64,000 bases of DNA from Thermodesulfobacteriota bacterium. Its GTDB lineage: Bacteria > Desulfobacterota > QYQD01. The stretch lies in contig JAVHLC010000008.1 of the NCBI GenBank assembly GCA_031082315.1, positions 1 to 64,000 on the forward strand, written 5' to 3'. Below are positions 54,557-62,754 of the stretch, piece after piece; the stretch's first letter is position 1; each line of letters begins with the position of its first letter. Position numbers and translations under genes: made by a program. The notes beneath the pieces were generated by a model that had not been told where the DNA came from, did no database searches, and saw nothing but the letters and a program-made list of their open reading frames with translations.

Positions 54557-56107
54557 ATGTCCTGTACTCAAATGAAGAAGAGCGGAAAGGTATTTCTGGT
54601 AGGGGCCGGGCCGGGCGATCCGGGCCTGATTACGGTCAAGGCCAGAGAGGTCCTGGGTGAGGCCGAGGTGGTCATATATGACTACCTGGCCAGTAAACGC
54701 CATCTTGACTATGTCCCGGAAGAGGCGGAGCGCATCTATGTGGGGAAAAAGGGCGGCTGCCATACTATGGCGCAGGGAGACATTAACCAACTTATTGTGG
54801 AGCGTGCCAGAGAAGGGAAACGGGTGGTGCGTCTTAAGGGCGGAGATCCCTTTATCTTTGGCCGGGGTGGAGAAGAGGCCGAGGAGTTGTTTGAGGCCGG
54901 GGTGCCGTTTGAGGTGATCCCGGGCGTGACTTCGGGCATTGCTGCGGCTGCCTATGCGGGCATACCGCTAACCCACCGCCGCTATACCACAAACGTGGCC
55001 TTCATTACCGGGCATGAGGACCCGACCAAAGAGGGAAGCGGCATTGCCTGGGATAAGATTGCTACCGGCATAGGGACACTCGTTTTTTTTATGGGGGTCA
55101 AAAACCTCTCCCATATTGTAGAAAATCTCGTTGCGAATGGGAGGTCTCCTGAGACGCCCTGCGCAGTCATCCGCTGGGGTACGACTCTGAAACAGGAGAC
55201 GGTCGTGGGACGCCTTTTAGATATCGTGCAGTTGGTTAAGGAAAAGGGCCTGAAACCCCCGGCCATAACCGTAGTGGGCGAGGTGGTAGGTTTACGGGAA
55301 TCTCTTTCCTGGTTTGAAAACAAGCCACTTTTTGGAAGACGTATCGTGGTTACCCGTACGCGGGAACAGGCCAGTGACTTGGTGCGAAGGCTGGAAGAGT
55401 TAGGGGCGGCCTGCGAGGAATTCCCCACTATCCGCATTGTCCCTCCCGATAGCTGGGAGCCGCTGGATAAGGCCATAAAGGACATTAAAGAATTTGACTG
55501 GGTCATCTTTACGAGCGTTAACGGCGTCAAGAATTTTTTGCTGAGGTTAAAGGCTACCGGCGGTGACCTTCGTTCTCTGAGCGCGTGCAAGGTGGCTGCT
55601 ATCGGCCCCAGGACAGCCGAGATGCTGGAAGACCTCTACCTTAAACTGGATTTTGTCCCTTCCGAATACCGGGCTGAGGGTATTATTGAAGGTCTGAAGG
55701 CCCTGGGTATAGCCGGTAAAAAAGTGCTTATCCCCCGGGCGGAGGTTGCGAGAGAGATATTGCCGGAGAAGTTAGCGGAAGCCGGCGCCAAGGTTAAAGT
55801 AGTGCCGGCCTACAAGACGGTCAAACCGGAGGCGGAAGAGGCTGAGGCCTTGGTCAAGCTCCTGAAAGCTGGAGAAATCGATATGGCGACCTTTACCAGT
55901 TCATCTACTGTCAGCAATTTTGTGGAGATGCTGGGAAGCGACCGGATTGTCTCCCTCTTGGAAGGAGTTGACATCGCCTGCATCGGGCCGGTCACCGCGG
56001 AGACAGCACAAAAATTTGGTATTCAGACCCAGGTCATGCCTCAGGAATACACCATCGACAGCATGGTGCAGAGTATCGAGGCGTTTTACCGCGACAAGCA
56101 TCGATAA
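54557..56107 (+). CDS. cobA-hemD: Fused uroporphyrinogen-III C-methyltransferase / uroporphyrinogen-III synthase (CobA-HemD)
   Basis: 516 residues. Residues 1 to about 255 form the SUMT domain (VFLVGAGPGDPGLITVKARE, RLKGGDPFIFGRGGEEAE), which makes precorrin-2 for siroheme and cobalamin. Residues about 258-515 form HemD (RRIVVTRTREQASDLVRRLE, DWVIFTSVNGVKNFLLRLKA), closing the tetrapyrrole ring. This fusion is common in Desulfobacterota and Firmicutes. It follows hemC after a repeat. Start ATG 54557. Confidence 0.95.
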   Translation: MSCTQMKKSGKVFLVGAGPGDPGLITVKAREVLGEAEVVIYDYLASKRHLDYVPEEAERIYVGKKGGCHTMAQGDINQLIVERAREGKRVVRLKGGDPFIFGRGGEEAEELFEAGVPFEVIPGVTSGIAAAAYAGIPLTHRRYTTNVAFITGHEDPTKEGSGIAWDKIATGIGTLVFFMGVKNLSHIVENLVANGRSPETPCAVIRWGTTLKQETVVGRLLDIVQLVKEKGLKPPAITVVGEVVGLRESLSWFENKPLFGRRIVVTRTREQASDLVRRLEELGAACEEFPTIRIVPPDSWEPLDKAIKDIKEFDWVIFTSVNGVKNFLLRLKATGGDLRSLSACKVAAIGPRTAEMLEDLYLKLDFVPSEYRAEGIIEGLKALGIAGKKVLIPRAEVAREILPEKLAEAGAKVKVVPAYKTVKPEAEEAEALVKLLKAGEIDMATFTSSSTVSNFVEMLGSDRIVSLLEGVDIACIGPVTAETAQKFGIQTQVMPQEYTIDSMVQSIEAFYRDKHR

Positions 56108-56198
56108 GAAACCTGGACTTCCCCCAAAAATATTAACGGATTTTATTTAACATATTGATTTTTATTAGGATATTTCATTTCAGAAATGGAATCCTTCA

Positions 56199-56277
56199 TT
56201 CCTTCGCTTCATGGCTTCCGCGGTGACCCTATCGGGATTCGCAGGCGGGGAATGCTTGCCCCGGCATCGATGGACGC
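56199..56277. repeat. Repeat family D, copy 1
   Basis: ATTCCTTCGCTTCATGGCTT and TCGCAGGCGGGGAATGCTTG match the copy at 60451-60527 almost fully. Non-coding, downstream of cobA-hemD. Confidence 0.75.
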
Positions 56278-56519
56278 CCTAATCAGCGGCGGCGTTTCAA
56301 TCCGCCACGTCTGCTAAATTCTCTTCTGCATCCTGTCGATAACGGTATTAACTCATTGATGCCGCTTTGACCGGGTAGCCTTATTATTTCAATCTCTATC
56401 CACGTAAAAATCCATTGAATATATTCTGAAAAAGTACGATAAGAATATATGACGCTCAACCAAGGGCGCCACGAAGTGGATACCAGGACCCTGCCGCAAC
56501 AGCAAAAGGAGTGTCGCGC
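56278..56519. other. Non-coding stretch upstream of the PilZ gene
   Basis: No gene recognised. A long minus-strand frame (56283-56861) crosses the PilZ gene and shows no family signature. The last part holds the PilZ leader with SD AAAGGAG. Confidence 0.4.
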
Positions 56520-56852
56520 ATGAATTCGGAAAAAGAAAGAAGAAAATACGAACGCATTCCAACCTTTCTTCCTATTACCTACTCTGACGGCAAAAAATTT
56601 TTCAAAGAGTATGCCCACGACGTCAGCCTGAGCGGTCTGCTGATTAAAAGCATTGATCCCTGTGAGATAGGCATGCCCCTGGATATGGCCATCGATGCGC
56701 ACGTACCAATAAAGGCAAAGGGTAGGGTGGCCTGGGTAAAAAAAGATGATTACCTGTACAGGATAGGCGTTCAGTTGAAAGGGATGGATGTATATACGGC
56801 AGCCGATTGGGCTAACTTCCTGAACCGCGTACCAAAATCTACCGCTCATTAG
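56520..56852 (+). CDS. PilZ domain protein (c-di-GMP receptor)
   Basis: 110 residues. RRKYERIPTFLPITYSDGKK has an RxxxR c-di-GMP-binding pattern near residue 6, and HDVSLSGLLIKSI the D-x-S-x-x-G motif, which together define PilZ. It likely responds to c-di-GMP. ATG 56520 is preferred because GGAG (56508-56511) is 8 bases before it; GTG 56511 is within the SD. Single gene. Confidence 0.88.
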   Translation: MNSEKERRKYERIPTFLPITYSDGKKFFKEYAHDVSLSGLLIKSIDPCEIGMPLDMAIDAHVPIKAKGRVAWVKKDDYLYRIGVQLKGMDVYTAADWANFLNRVPKSTAH

Positions 56853-56889
56853 AGCCGGCACGGGATACTCCTTACAGCCTGCCGCCGCC

Positions 56890-56946
56890 GTAGGAGCAGC
56901 ATCCTGCTGCGACGGGCATCTGTTCGCACCTGGAAGGTGCTCCTAC
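56890..56946. repeat. REP-like palindrome (GTAGGAGC ... GCTCCTAC)
   Basis: An 8-bp outer stem (56890-56897 with 56939-56946) surrounds inner pairs, a pattern seen in many proteobacterial intergenic regions. Confidence 0.6.
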
Positions 56947-56980
56947 AATGGGGTGAGCATGGTTTCCGGATGGATACGAG

Positions 56981-57853
56981 CTAGGGTTTACTTATCCGGC
57001 TGACAATACCTTCCAGAAATACCTTGTCCAGGGCAGATGGCTTTCGGTGGATGGAAAAGAGATAGCGTCCTTCGACTATATCCGGCCTTAGAAAAGGCAG
57101 ACAATGCCATTTGAATTCGGAAATAGGTATGGTGTTCAGGACCTCAAGATATTTGCTGCTTTTACTCCGTTTAACCGGCGTCTGGGTTTGGATGTATAAG
57201 ACCCCCTTGAGCGGCTTCTTTTCTAAGAGGGCGTCGATGTCTATCTTGTCTTTAGCAATAGTCCCGATGAGTTTAATAAAGTTGACCGCTGTGAACTTCC
57301 TTTGACGGGAAAGCCGGTAATACATCTGGCTGTTTTCATCAAATCTTATTTCCTTATACCCTAATCCAGTCGCCCAGCCTTCTGAACGCACGTTTTGCCT
57401 CATAGCTACATCAATGATGCCGAGAGTAATACTTGCAGGCATCTTAAGGCATGAGCAGGCATCACTTCGGGCGGCCTGTTCTTCGCTATATCCGAGATAT
57501 TGCCAGAAACTATCGGCCATTTCTCTTTGTTTGCCTATGACCGTTTCCAAAATAGCCTGCATGTCCCGGAGTTTTTTCTCTTCCCGCCGTGGGGCCTTTA
57601 GATATCGTTCTTTATGCAGAAGAAATAAATTAGGGTCTTTTGCCCAGTTGAGCTTTTCATAGGCCAGATTGATTTCAGCAGCCCGTTCTGTGCTTTTCCG
57701 GCGGGCGCTTTCTGTCTGCCTTCGCAGTTTGTCCGGATGGTGGGCCTGTTGCAGGGCGCGGTAGCAGGCCCTGACCAGGTTATAGAGGGCTTCATCATCC
57801 ATGCGTGCCACAATCTGTGGTGTTATGCCGAGTATTGCGAAAGGGTTTTTCAT
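56981..57853 (-). CDS. J-domain protein of unknown partner
   Basis: 290 residues. MKNPFAILGITPQIVARMDD and CYRALQQAHHPDKLRRQTES contain the HPD of a J domain (1-75). The rest (about 80-290) matches nothing I know; it is helical with EEKKLRDMQAILETVIGKQR. A DnaK co-chaperone with a specific client is likely. No zinc domain, so it differs from the DnaJ at 15185. Confidence 0.85.
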   Translation of the reverse strand: MKNPFAILGITPQIVARMDDEALYNLVRACYRALQQAHHPDKLRRQTESARRKSTERAAEINLAYEKLNWAKDPNLFLLHKERYLKAPRREEKKLRDMQAILETVIGKQREMADSFWQYLGYSEEQAARSDACSCLKMPASITLGIIDVAMRQNVRSEGWATGLGYKEIRFDENSQMYYRLSRQRKFTAVNFIKLIGTIAKDKIDIDALLEKKPLKGVLYIQTQTPVKRSKSSKYLEVLNTIPISEFKWHCLPFLRPDIVEGRYLFSIHRKPSALDKVFLEGIVSRISKP

Positions 57854-57988
57854 TTTTCCGTCTTGCTTAAGGTATTTGATGCCATAGATACCTTCATGTA
57901 TAGACTACAAAGGTTCGATAAATTTTGTATCTATTATACCCTAACTTACAAAATCATTCCATTTATTACCCCGGCAATTAAAAAGCCT

Positions 57989-58034
57989 AAATCCCCCCTC
58001 ACCCCCCTTTAGAAAAGGAGGGATGGGGGGATTT
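57989..58034. repeat. Inverted repeat AAATCCCCCC / GGGGGGATTT
   Basis: A 10-bp outer stem with a pyrimidine/purine-rich inner part (57989-57998 with 58025-58034). A common intergenic repeat type. Downstream of it lie only AT-rich bases until 58130. Confidence 0.65.
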
Positions 58035-58152
58035 GGCAAGTTTATATATTTAACTGCCGTTGTAATAACTAGATATTTTAGCGTAAAGATTCAATTGCCG
58101 ATAAGAAAAGTAAGAAGAGATGAAAAGCCGGACTCAAGGGGGAGGTGCGGTT

Positions 58153-58374
58153 ATGAATCGACATGATAGCAATAAAATGGGCGACAGGAAAATGGTGATG
58201 GAAAAAGGAGGAACGATTTATAACCTGTATATGCTGGCCTGGCCGGACCTCATGGACGAGGAGCTAAGGGTCTTTCTTGATAATAAGGGGCATTTGCCGG
58301 ATGAGGGCATGAAAAGGTTCTGCGGAGAGGCAGGGGAACTCTCTGACTATTTTGATTATTTTTGCCATCGTTGA
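58153..58374 (+). CDS. Small hypothetical protein 1 of a coupled pair
   Basis: 73 residues. MNRHDSNKMGDRKMVMEKGG and YNLYMLAWPDLMDEELRVFL; acidic and aromatic. GGGAGGTG gives an SD for ATG 58153; the upstream ATG lacks one. Twelve bases before the next gene. No known family. Confidence 0.6.
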   Translation: MNRHDSNKMGDRKMVMEKGGTIYNLYMLAWPDLMDEELRVFLDNKGHLPDEGMKRFCGEAGELSDYFDYFCHR

Positions 58375-58385
58375 GGAGAAAGAAG

Positions 58386-58565
58386 ATGTCCGACTATTAT
58401 TACTGTCGATTTTGTCCGCGTGTGGAACGTTGCTGGCAGGTCTGGGATTATCTGGGCGGCGCTTTGTGTGAGATGCCCATATCATCCGTAAGCTTCCGGG
58501 CTCCGCGCGATTCCGAGTGCAGTGGTGACTGCGGTCAAGATAAAGAGGCCAAAAAGAATAAGTAA
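58386..58565 (+). CDS. Small Cys-rich hypothetical protein 2 of a coupled pair
   Basis: 59 residues. MSDYYYCRFCPRVERCWQVW has C-x2-C-x5-C, then C27 and a C-x3-C (SECSGDCGQD): six cysteines in all, likely to bind zinc or an iron-sulfur cluster. ATG 58386 with GAGGAGAA 5 bases upstream. No family recognised; the charged tail KEAKKNK ends it. Confidence 0.6.
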   Translation: MSDYYYCRFCPRVERCWQVWDYLGGALCEMPISSVSFRAPRDSECSGDCGQDKEAKKNK

Positions 58566-58682
58566 CAAGTCTGAGTTATCCATTCCGATTGGCGATTTTT
58601 GCCTTCCTACCGGCGGAGGATCACTGATCCGTATCAGGGGTTTGTTCCAAAAATCGAATTTGATTTCTCATAACACTTTAGG

Positions 58683-58856
58683 TGTTTGAAACCGTCCTAC
58701 ATTCAAAAAAAGCTATTAATCTGGAACCCAGGAAATCAGGAAAAGATAGGCCCTCTTTATTTGGGTTTGCACTTCCCTGAGTTTCTGAGTTCCAGATTTG
58801 ATATGTTTCTTTGCACTTTTTATCATGCATTCTCAAAACGCTAAATTGTTACGATT
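58683..58856. repeat. Repeat family B, copy 2 (inverted)
   Basis: GAAACCGTCCTACATTC and AAAACGCTAAATTGTTACG are the reverse complement of 27050-27238, with diverged centres. Non-coding, upstream of the CCA gene. Confidence 0.75.
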
Positions 58857-58937
58857 TCTCAATTCCTTGTTTTAATCTCGTGACCTGGGTTTGTCGATTT
58901 TCTTGAAAAACCCCCTGCTACCTGTTAAAAGTATTTC

Positions 58938-60434
58938 ATGGCTGATTTTTTAAGGCTTGATGTCCGGAGTTTTTTGCCGCCGGAGGTCCTGGGATTCGTG
59001 CACAGGTGCGCGCGTGAAGGGATCAAGATTTGCGTGGCGGGCGGCACTATCCGGGACGTGATTCTCGGCCGGGAGGTAAAGGATATTGATCTTACGGTTT
59101 CCAGAGATGCGCCGGCGCTGGCGCAGAATTTTGCGGAAATCGTGCACGGCGCCTTTATCCTTCTGGACGATGTTGAGAAGGTGGCCCGGGTGGTCTTCGC
59201 GGGTTATCAGATAGACTTTGCGGAATTTCGCAAGGGGAGCCGGACCCTGGAGGAAGACCTAAGCCTGCGCGACCTGACCATAAATGCCATGGCCGTTTGC
59301 TTTGCTGGCGATGAGCTTAAGGCCCCCTTGACCCTTATTGATCCGGTGGGCGGGCATGCAGACATTGAAGGCAGACTGATCCGTTTCATAAGCGGGCAGG
59401 GCATAATAGATGACCCTTTGCGTATGCTGAGGGCCTACCGCTTTGCCGCTGCCCTTGACTTTAAAATAGATCCCGCATCCCGTGAAATGACAGGAAGATA
59501 CGGGGCGCTCATCAAAAATACTTCTGTAGAGCGCATAGCCTATGAATTGAACGCCCTGTTGGGCGCAAAAAATAGTTATCCCGCCTTGCGATGGATGGCT
59601 GAAGACGGGCTTTTCTCGACTATCTGCCCGGAAATAGAGGACATGTACGGCGTACAGCAATATGGCTACCATCATCTGGATGTTTATGGCCATTCCTTTC
59701 TCACCCTTTACTATATAGAAAAAATCGAGGCTAATCCGGCAGATTATTTTCCTGATAAGTACAAGGGAGAAATAGAGGAATATCTGCGACACGACGCAAA
59801 ATCTGTCCTCCTGAAATGGGCGGCGCTTTTTCATGATATAGGAAAACCAAAGACAGCGGAGGAGAACGGCGAAAAATCCACCTTTTACAACCACGATCAG
59901 GTCGGCGCGGCTATATTTGCCAATTTTGCCCGGAGGCTTAAATGGAGCCACAAGCACCTTGAGTTTGTGGAGAAGCTGATCTATCTCCATATGCGTCCCT
60001 TTCATCTGGTAAATGTCTTAAGGTCGGGGGAGGTGACCCCGCGGGCCCTGAGGCGTTTGATCCGGGAGGCGGGAGACGAGCTTACCGGATTGTTTGTCCT
60101 GGCTATGGCCGATAGTCTGGCCGGCATTGGGCCGGCCAAGCCGGATGATTGCGAGGCCTTGCTGGTGCAGCTTTTCGAGACCACGCTTACTTTCTATAAG
60201 GAGAAGGTAAAACCGCTTCTTACCCGTCCGCGGCTTATAACCGGCCATGATTTGATAAACATCTTTCATCTTGAGCCGGGTCCTTTTTTCAAGGTCTTGA
60301 TGGAGGAGATGGAGGACGCCCAGGTCGAGGGCCGGGTAAGTACCCGGGACGAGGCACTAGAATGGGTGACGGCGCGTTTAAAGGAAGGATCTCACCGCAA
60401 AGGCGCAAAGGGCGCGAAGGAAGACCTGGAATGA
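58938..60434 (+). CDS. cca: tRNA nucleotidyltransferase / poly(A) polymerase with HD domain
   Basis: 498 residues. CVAGGTIRDVILGREVKDID and LTVSRDAP carry the class II nucleotidyltransferase motif (GG..RD, D-x-D). FRKGSRTLEEDLSLRDLTIN and DDPLRMLRAYRFAAALDF follow. An HD domain has FHDIGKPKTAEENG (about 300). It adds CCA to tRNAs or polyadenylates RNA; tRNAs here already encode CCA, so repair is likely. The last residues (SHRKGAKGAKEDLE) are encoded by the left arm of an inverted repeat (60392-60409 with 60650-60667), so the end looks extended by an insertion. Confidence 0.9.
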   Translation: MADFLRLDVRSFLPPEVLGFVHRCAREGIKICVAGGTIRDVILGREVKDIDLTVSRDAPALAQNFAEIVHGAFILLDDVEKVARVVFAGYQIDFAEFRKGSRTLEEDLSLRDLTINAMAVCFAGDELKAPLTLIDPVGGHADIEGRLIRFISGQGIIDDPLRMLRAYRFAAALDFKIDPASREMTGRYGALIKNTSVERIAYELNALLGAKNSYPALRWMAEDGLFSTICPEIEDMYGVQQYGYHHLDVYGHSFLTLYYIEKIEANPADYFPDKYKGEIEEYLRHDAKSVLLKWAALFHDIGKPKTAEENGEKSTFYNHDQVGAAIFANFARRLKWSHKHLEFVEKLIYLHMRPFHLVNVLRSGEVTPRALRRLIREAGDELTGLFVLAMADSLAGIGPAKPDDCEALLVQLFETTLTFYKEKVKPLLTRPRLITGHDLINIFHLEPGPFFKVLMEEMEDAQVEGRVSTRDEALEWVTARLKEGSHRKGAKGAKEDLE

Positions 60435-60667
60435 TAAGATAGGAAACCGTCATTCCTTCGCTTCACGGCTTGCGCAGTGACCCTTTCGGGACTCGCAGGC
60501 GGGGAATGCTTGCCCCTTCCAGCCTCTAACGGACTGGCTTTCCCCTTCCTGCTCGCCCCCGAAGGGTGCCCCACTGCTCCAGCAAGTTTCGCTCAGGAAC
60601 AACGGCTTCCATAAAAATGCAGGGGAAGTCCCTCGGTAATACCTTGTATTTTGCGCCTTTGCGGTGA
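60392..60667. repeat. Composite inverted repeat enclosing family D copy 2
   Basis: An 18-bp perfect arm TCACCGCAAAGGCGCAAA (60392-60409) is mirrored by TTTGCGCCTTTGCGGTGA (60650-60667). Between them sits repeat D copy 2 (60451-60527). The left arm codes for the C-terminus of the CCA enzyme. Confidence 0.7.
60451..60527. repeat. Repeat family D, copy 2
   Basis: ATTCCTTCGCTTCACGGCTT and TCGCAGGCGGGGAATGCTTG, matching 56199-56277 with few changes. Confidence 0.75.
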
Positions 60668-60692
60668 ATTATTACAAGGGGACTAACGGTTA

Positions 60693-61616
60693 ATGGCTGA
60701 AGACAGGCTCTATAACGACCTTAACCATTACCTGCGCGGCCTTTATGGATGCCGGGTCCAGAAAATACCTATAGATGCTGGTTTTACCTGTCCTAACCGG
60801 GACGGCACGAAATCGACGCAAGGCTGTATTTACTGTAATGCCTATGGTTCCGGTACCGGCGCTTTCAGGCAGGGCGTGTCCATTTCCGAACAGATCCGGC
60901 AGGCCAAATCATTTCTGGGCCGGCGATATGGGGCCGGGAAATTTATTGCCTATTTCCAGTCCTTTTCCAATACGTATGCGCCCATTCCTGTTCTTAAACA
61001 GAGATATGAGGAAGCCCTTTTTGATGCAGATATCGTTGGCCTGGCTGTCGGCACCAGGCCGGATTGCATCAGTAACGATATCCTGGCCCTTCTTGCCTCC
61101 TATCAGGAGAAGTATCTGGTGTGGATGGAATATGGCCTTCAATCCGCCCATGACCGGACCCTTGAGTTTATCAATCGGGGGCATACGGTAGCCGATTTTT
61201 TGCAGGCCGTGGATAGGACGAAGAAGGCGGGACTTCCTGTTTGCGTGCACATTATCCTGGGGTTGCCGGGAGAGACAAAAGAGGATATGCTTGAAACAGC
61301 GCGGCTGGTCGCGGGGCTGGACATCCAGGGGTTAAAAATCCACCTCCTCTACGTGGTCAAAGGGAGCGGGATGGAAAATCTTTTTAAAAGAGGCGAATAT
61401 ACCCCCCTTGCGCAGCAGGAATACGTGGACTTGGTCTGCGCTGTCCTGGAATTGATACCTCCGGATGTGGTTATCCAGCGTTTAACCGGCGACCCCAGGC
61501 CGGAGGAGTTGGTGGCTCCGCTCTGGGCCAGGGATAAGATGGGTACGATAAATGCCATAAAAACTGCCCTCAAGGAAAGGGGCGGCTTTCAGGGTAAATA
61601 CTTCGCCGGATTTTAA
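60693..61616 (+). CDS. yhcC: Radical SAM protein (YhcC/TIGR01212 family)
   Basis: 307 residues. GFTCPNRDGTKSTQGCIYCN gives C-x11-C-x2-C, the variant cluster motif of the YhcC family. GAGKFIAYFQSFSNTYAPIP and YLVWMEYGLQSAHDRTLEFI are further family motifs. Family proteins are thought to modify tRNA, but this is not proven. Start ATG 60693. Confidence 0.9.
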   Translation: MAEDRLYNDLNHYLRGLYGCRVQKIPIDAGFTCPNRDGTKSTQGCIYCNAYGSGTGAFRQGVSISEQIRQAKSFLGRRYGAGKFIAYFQSFSNTYAPIPVLKQRYEEALFDADIVGLAVGTRPDCISNDILALLASYQEKYLVWMEYGLQSAHDRTLEFINRGHTVADFLQAVDRTKKAGLPVCVHIILGLPGETKEDMLETARLVAGLDIQGLKIHLLYVVKGSGMENLFKRGEYTPLAQQEYVDLVCAVLELIPPDVVIQRLTGDPRPEELVAPLWARDKMGTINAIKTALKERGGFQGKYFAGF

Positions 61617-61707
61617 GTAACTATTCACCGCAGAGATCGCAGAGGCCGCAGAGCACGCAAGAGAGGAAAATTCGAAACCCGAAGCGCGAAATCCTAAACA
61701 ATACCAA

Positions 61708-62367
61708 ATGACCAAAATCCAAAATTTTAAACAATTAGAAAAAAAGATTAGAGACGAGGCCCGGCAGATCTATAAAAATGGCAGCCGGAGCCATGCCTGG
61801 GATCATGTGGAGCGTGTCTATACCCTGGCCGTGCATATCGGAGAGAGGGAGGGGGCTGATCTCCATGTCCTGAAATTAGCGGCTATTCTGCACGACATTG
61901 GACGGGAGGCCGAGACGAAAAGCAATGGAGGTATTTGTCATGCCGCGTGCGGCGCAGAAATGTCCGCAGAGGTTTTACGGAAGCATACCCATAATGAAGA
62001 CCTGATAAAAGCGGTTACGCATTGTATCGCTACCCACCGCTTTCGAGGCCATAATAAGCCTCAAACCCTTGAGGCCAGTGTACTCTTTGATGCAGATAAA
62101 CTTGACTCCATTGGGGCGGTAGGCATAGGCCGCTCCTTTCTTTTTGCCGGCGAGATCGGCGCCAGGCTTCACAACTCTCAAGCAGATATCTTGCAGACCA
62201 AGCCCTACAGTATAGAAGATACGGCCTTTCGGGAATTTAGCGTCAAGTTGAAAAAGGTCCACAGCCGCATGCTTACCGCAGAGGGTGAACGCCTGGCGCG
62301 CGGCCGCCACCGTTTTATGGTGAACTTCTTTAAAAGATTGCACGAAGAGACAGAGGGCCTGAAATAG
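61708..62367 (+). CDS. HD-domain phosphohydrolase
   Basis: 219 residues. AWDHVERVYTLAVHIGEREG and LKLAAILHDIGREAE give the H...HD...D metal centre, and VLFDADKLDSIGAVGIGRSF the last Asp. Similar proteins (YedJ type) hydrolyse nucleotides. It lies about 90 bases after yhcC behind repeat C fragments. Substrate not predictable. Confidence 0.87.
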   Translation: MTKIQNFKQLEKKIRDEARQIYKNGSRSHAWDHVERVYTLAVHIGEREGADLHVLKLAAILHDIGREAETKSNGGICHAACGAEMSAEVLRKHTHNEDLIKAVTHCIATHRFRGHNKPQTLEASVLFDADKLDSIGAVGIGRSFLFAGEIGARLHNSQADILQTKPYSIEDTAFREFSVKLKKVHSRMLTAEGERLARGRHRFMVNFFKRLHEETEGLK

Positions 62368-62399
62368 CGCCTTAGTCTATTGCCTATAATGGCCAGGGC

Positions 62400-62534
62400 T
62401 TAGACTGACCATCCAGGTAAATCAGCCCAGGCCTTTTCCGTGCATAGAGAACGGTGTTTTAAGCAGAGTATTCTGATCATTTCTTCTGCTACAGCTTTCC
62501 CACGAAAGTCGGAATCAATACCTATTTTCGCCAT
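62400..62534 (-). pseudogene. Possible GNAT acetyltransferase remnant
   Basis: A 44-residue frame, MAKIGIDSDFRGKAVAEEMI then RILCLKHRSLC..., resembling motif A of GNAT enzymes (the family pattern is R-x-x-G-x-G/A). No other part of a GNAT protein is present. Convergent with the HD gene. Weak evidence. Confidence 0.25.
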
Positions 62535-62550
62535 ATTAAAAAAGTGGAAA

Positions 62551-62614
62551 TCTTCTTCCCTCGGAGAGGGAAGAAGATTTCTCAAAAAGAGAAAATATTT
62601 TCTCTTTTTGAGAA
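62551..62614. repeat. Two tandem perfect palindromes
   Basis: TCTTCTTCCCTC (62551-62562) with GAGGGAAGAAGA (62566-62577); then a 36-bp perfect palindrome 62579-62614 (18-base arms TTCTCAAAAAGAGAAAAT). They lie next to each other in the gap before the PEP-CTERM gene. Confidence 0.7.
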
Positions 62615-62702
62615 TACGAAAATTAATACAATAATATATTAAAAACGCATAACATATTGATAGATAAGTAGTTTTTAGGTTATCTTCATAAATAGCAAAA
62701 AA

Positions 62703-62718
62703 TGGCACAGAATTTGTA
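62703..62718 (+). promoter_or_regulatory. Sigma-54-like promoter upstream of the PEP-CTERM gene
   Basis: TGGCAC-N5-TTGTA: GG (62704-62705) at -24, then ten bases, then GT (62716-62717) where consensus has GC. In other Gram-negatives PEP-CTERM genes are often under a sigma-54/PrsR control (literature on PEP-CTERM/exosortase). 52 bases before the ATG. Confidence 0.45.
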
Positions 62719-62754
62719 ATATAAGTTTGTATATAGCAAGATAAGGGGGTTAAA

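Noticed and set aside
56283-56861. 192-residue minus-strand frame opposite PilZ
   Set aside because: It overlaps a clear PilZ gene and shows no family signature or SD.
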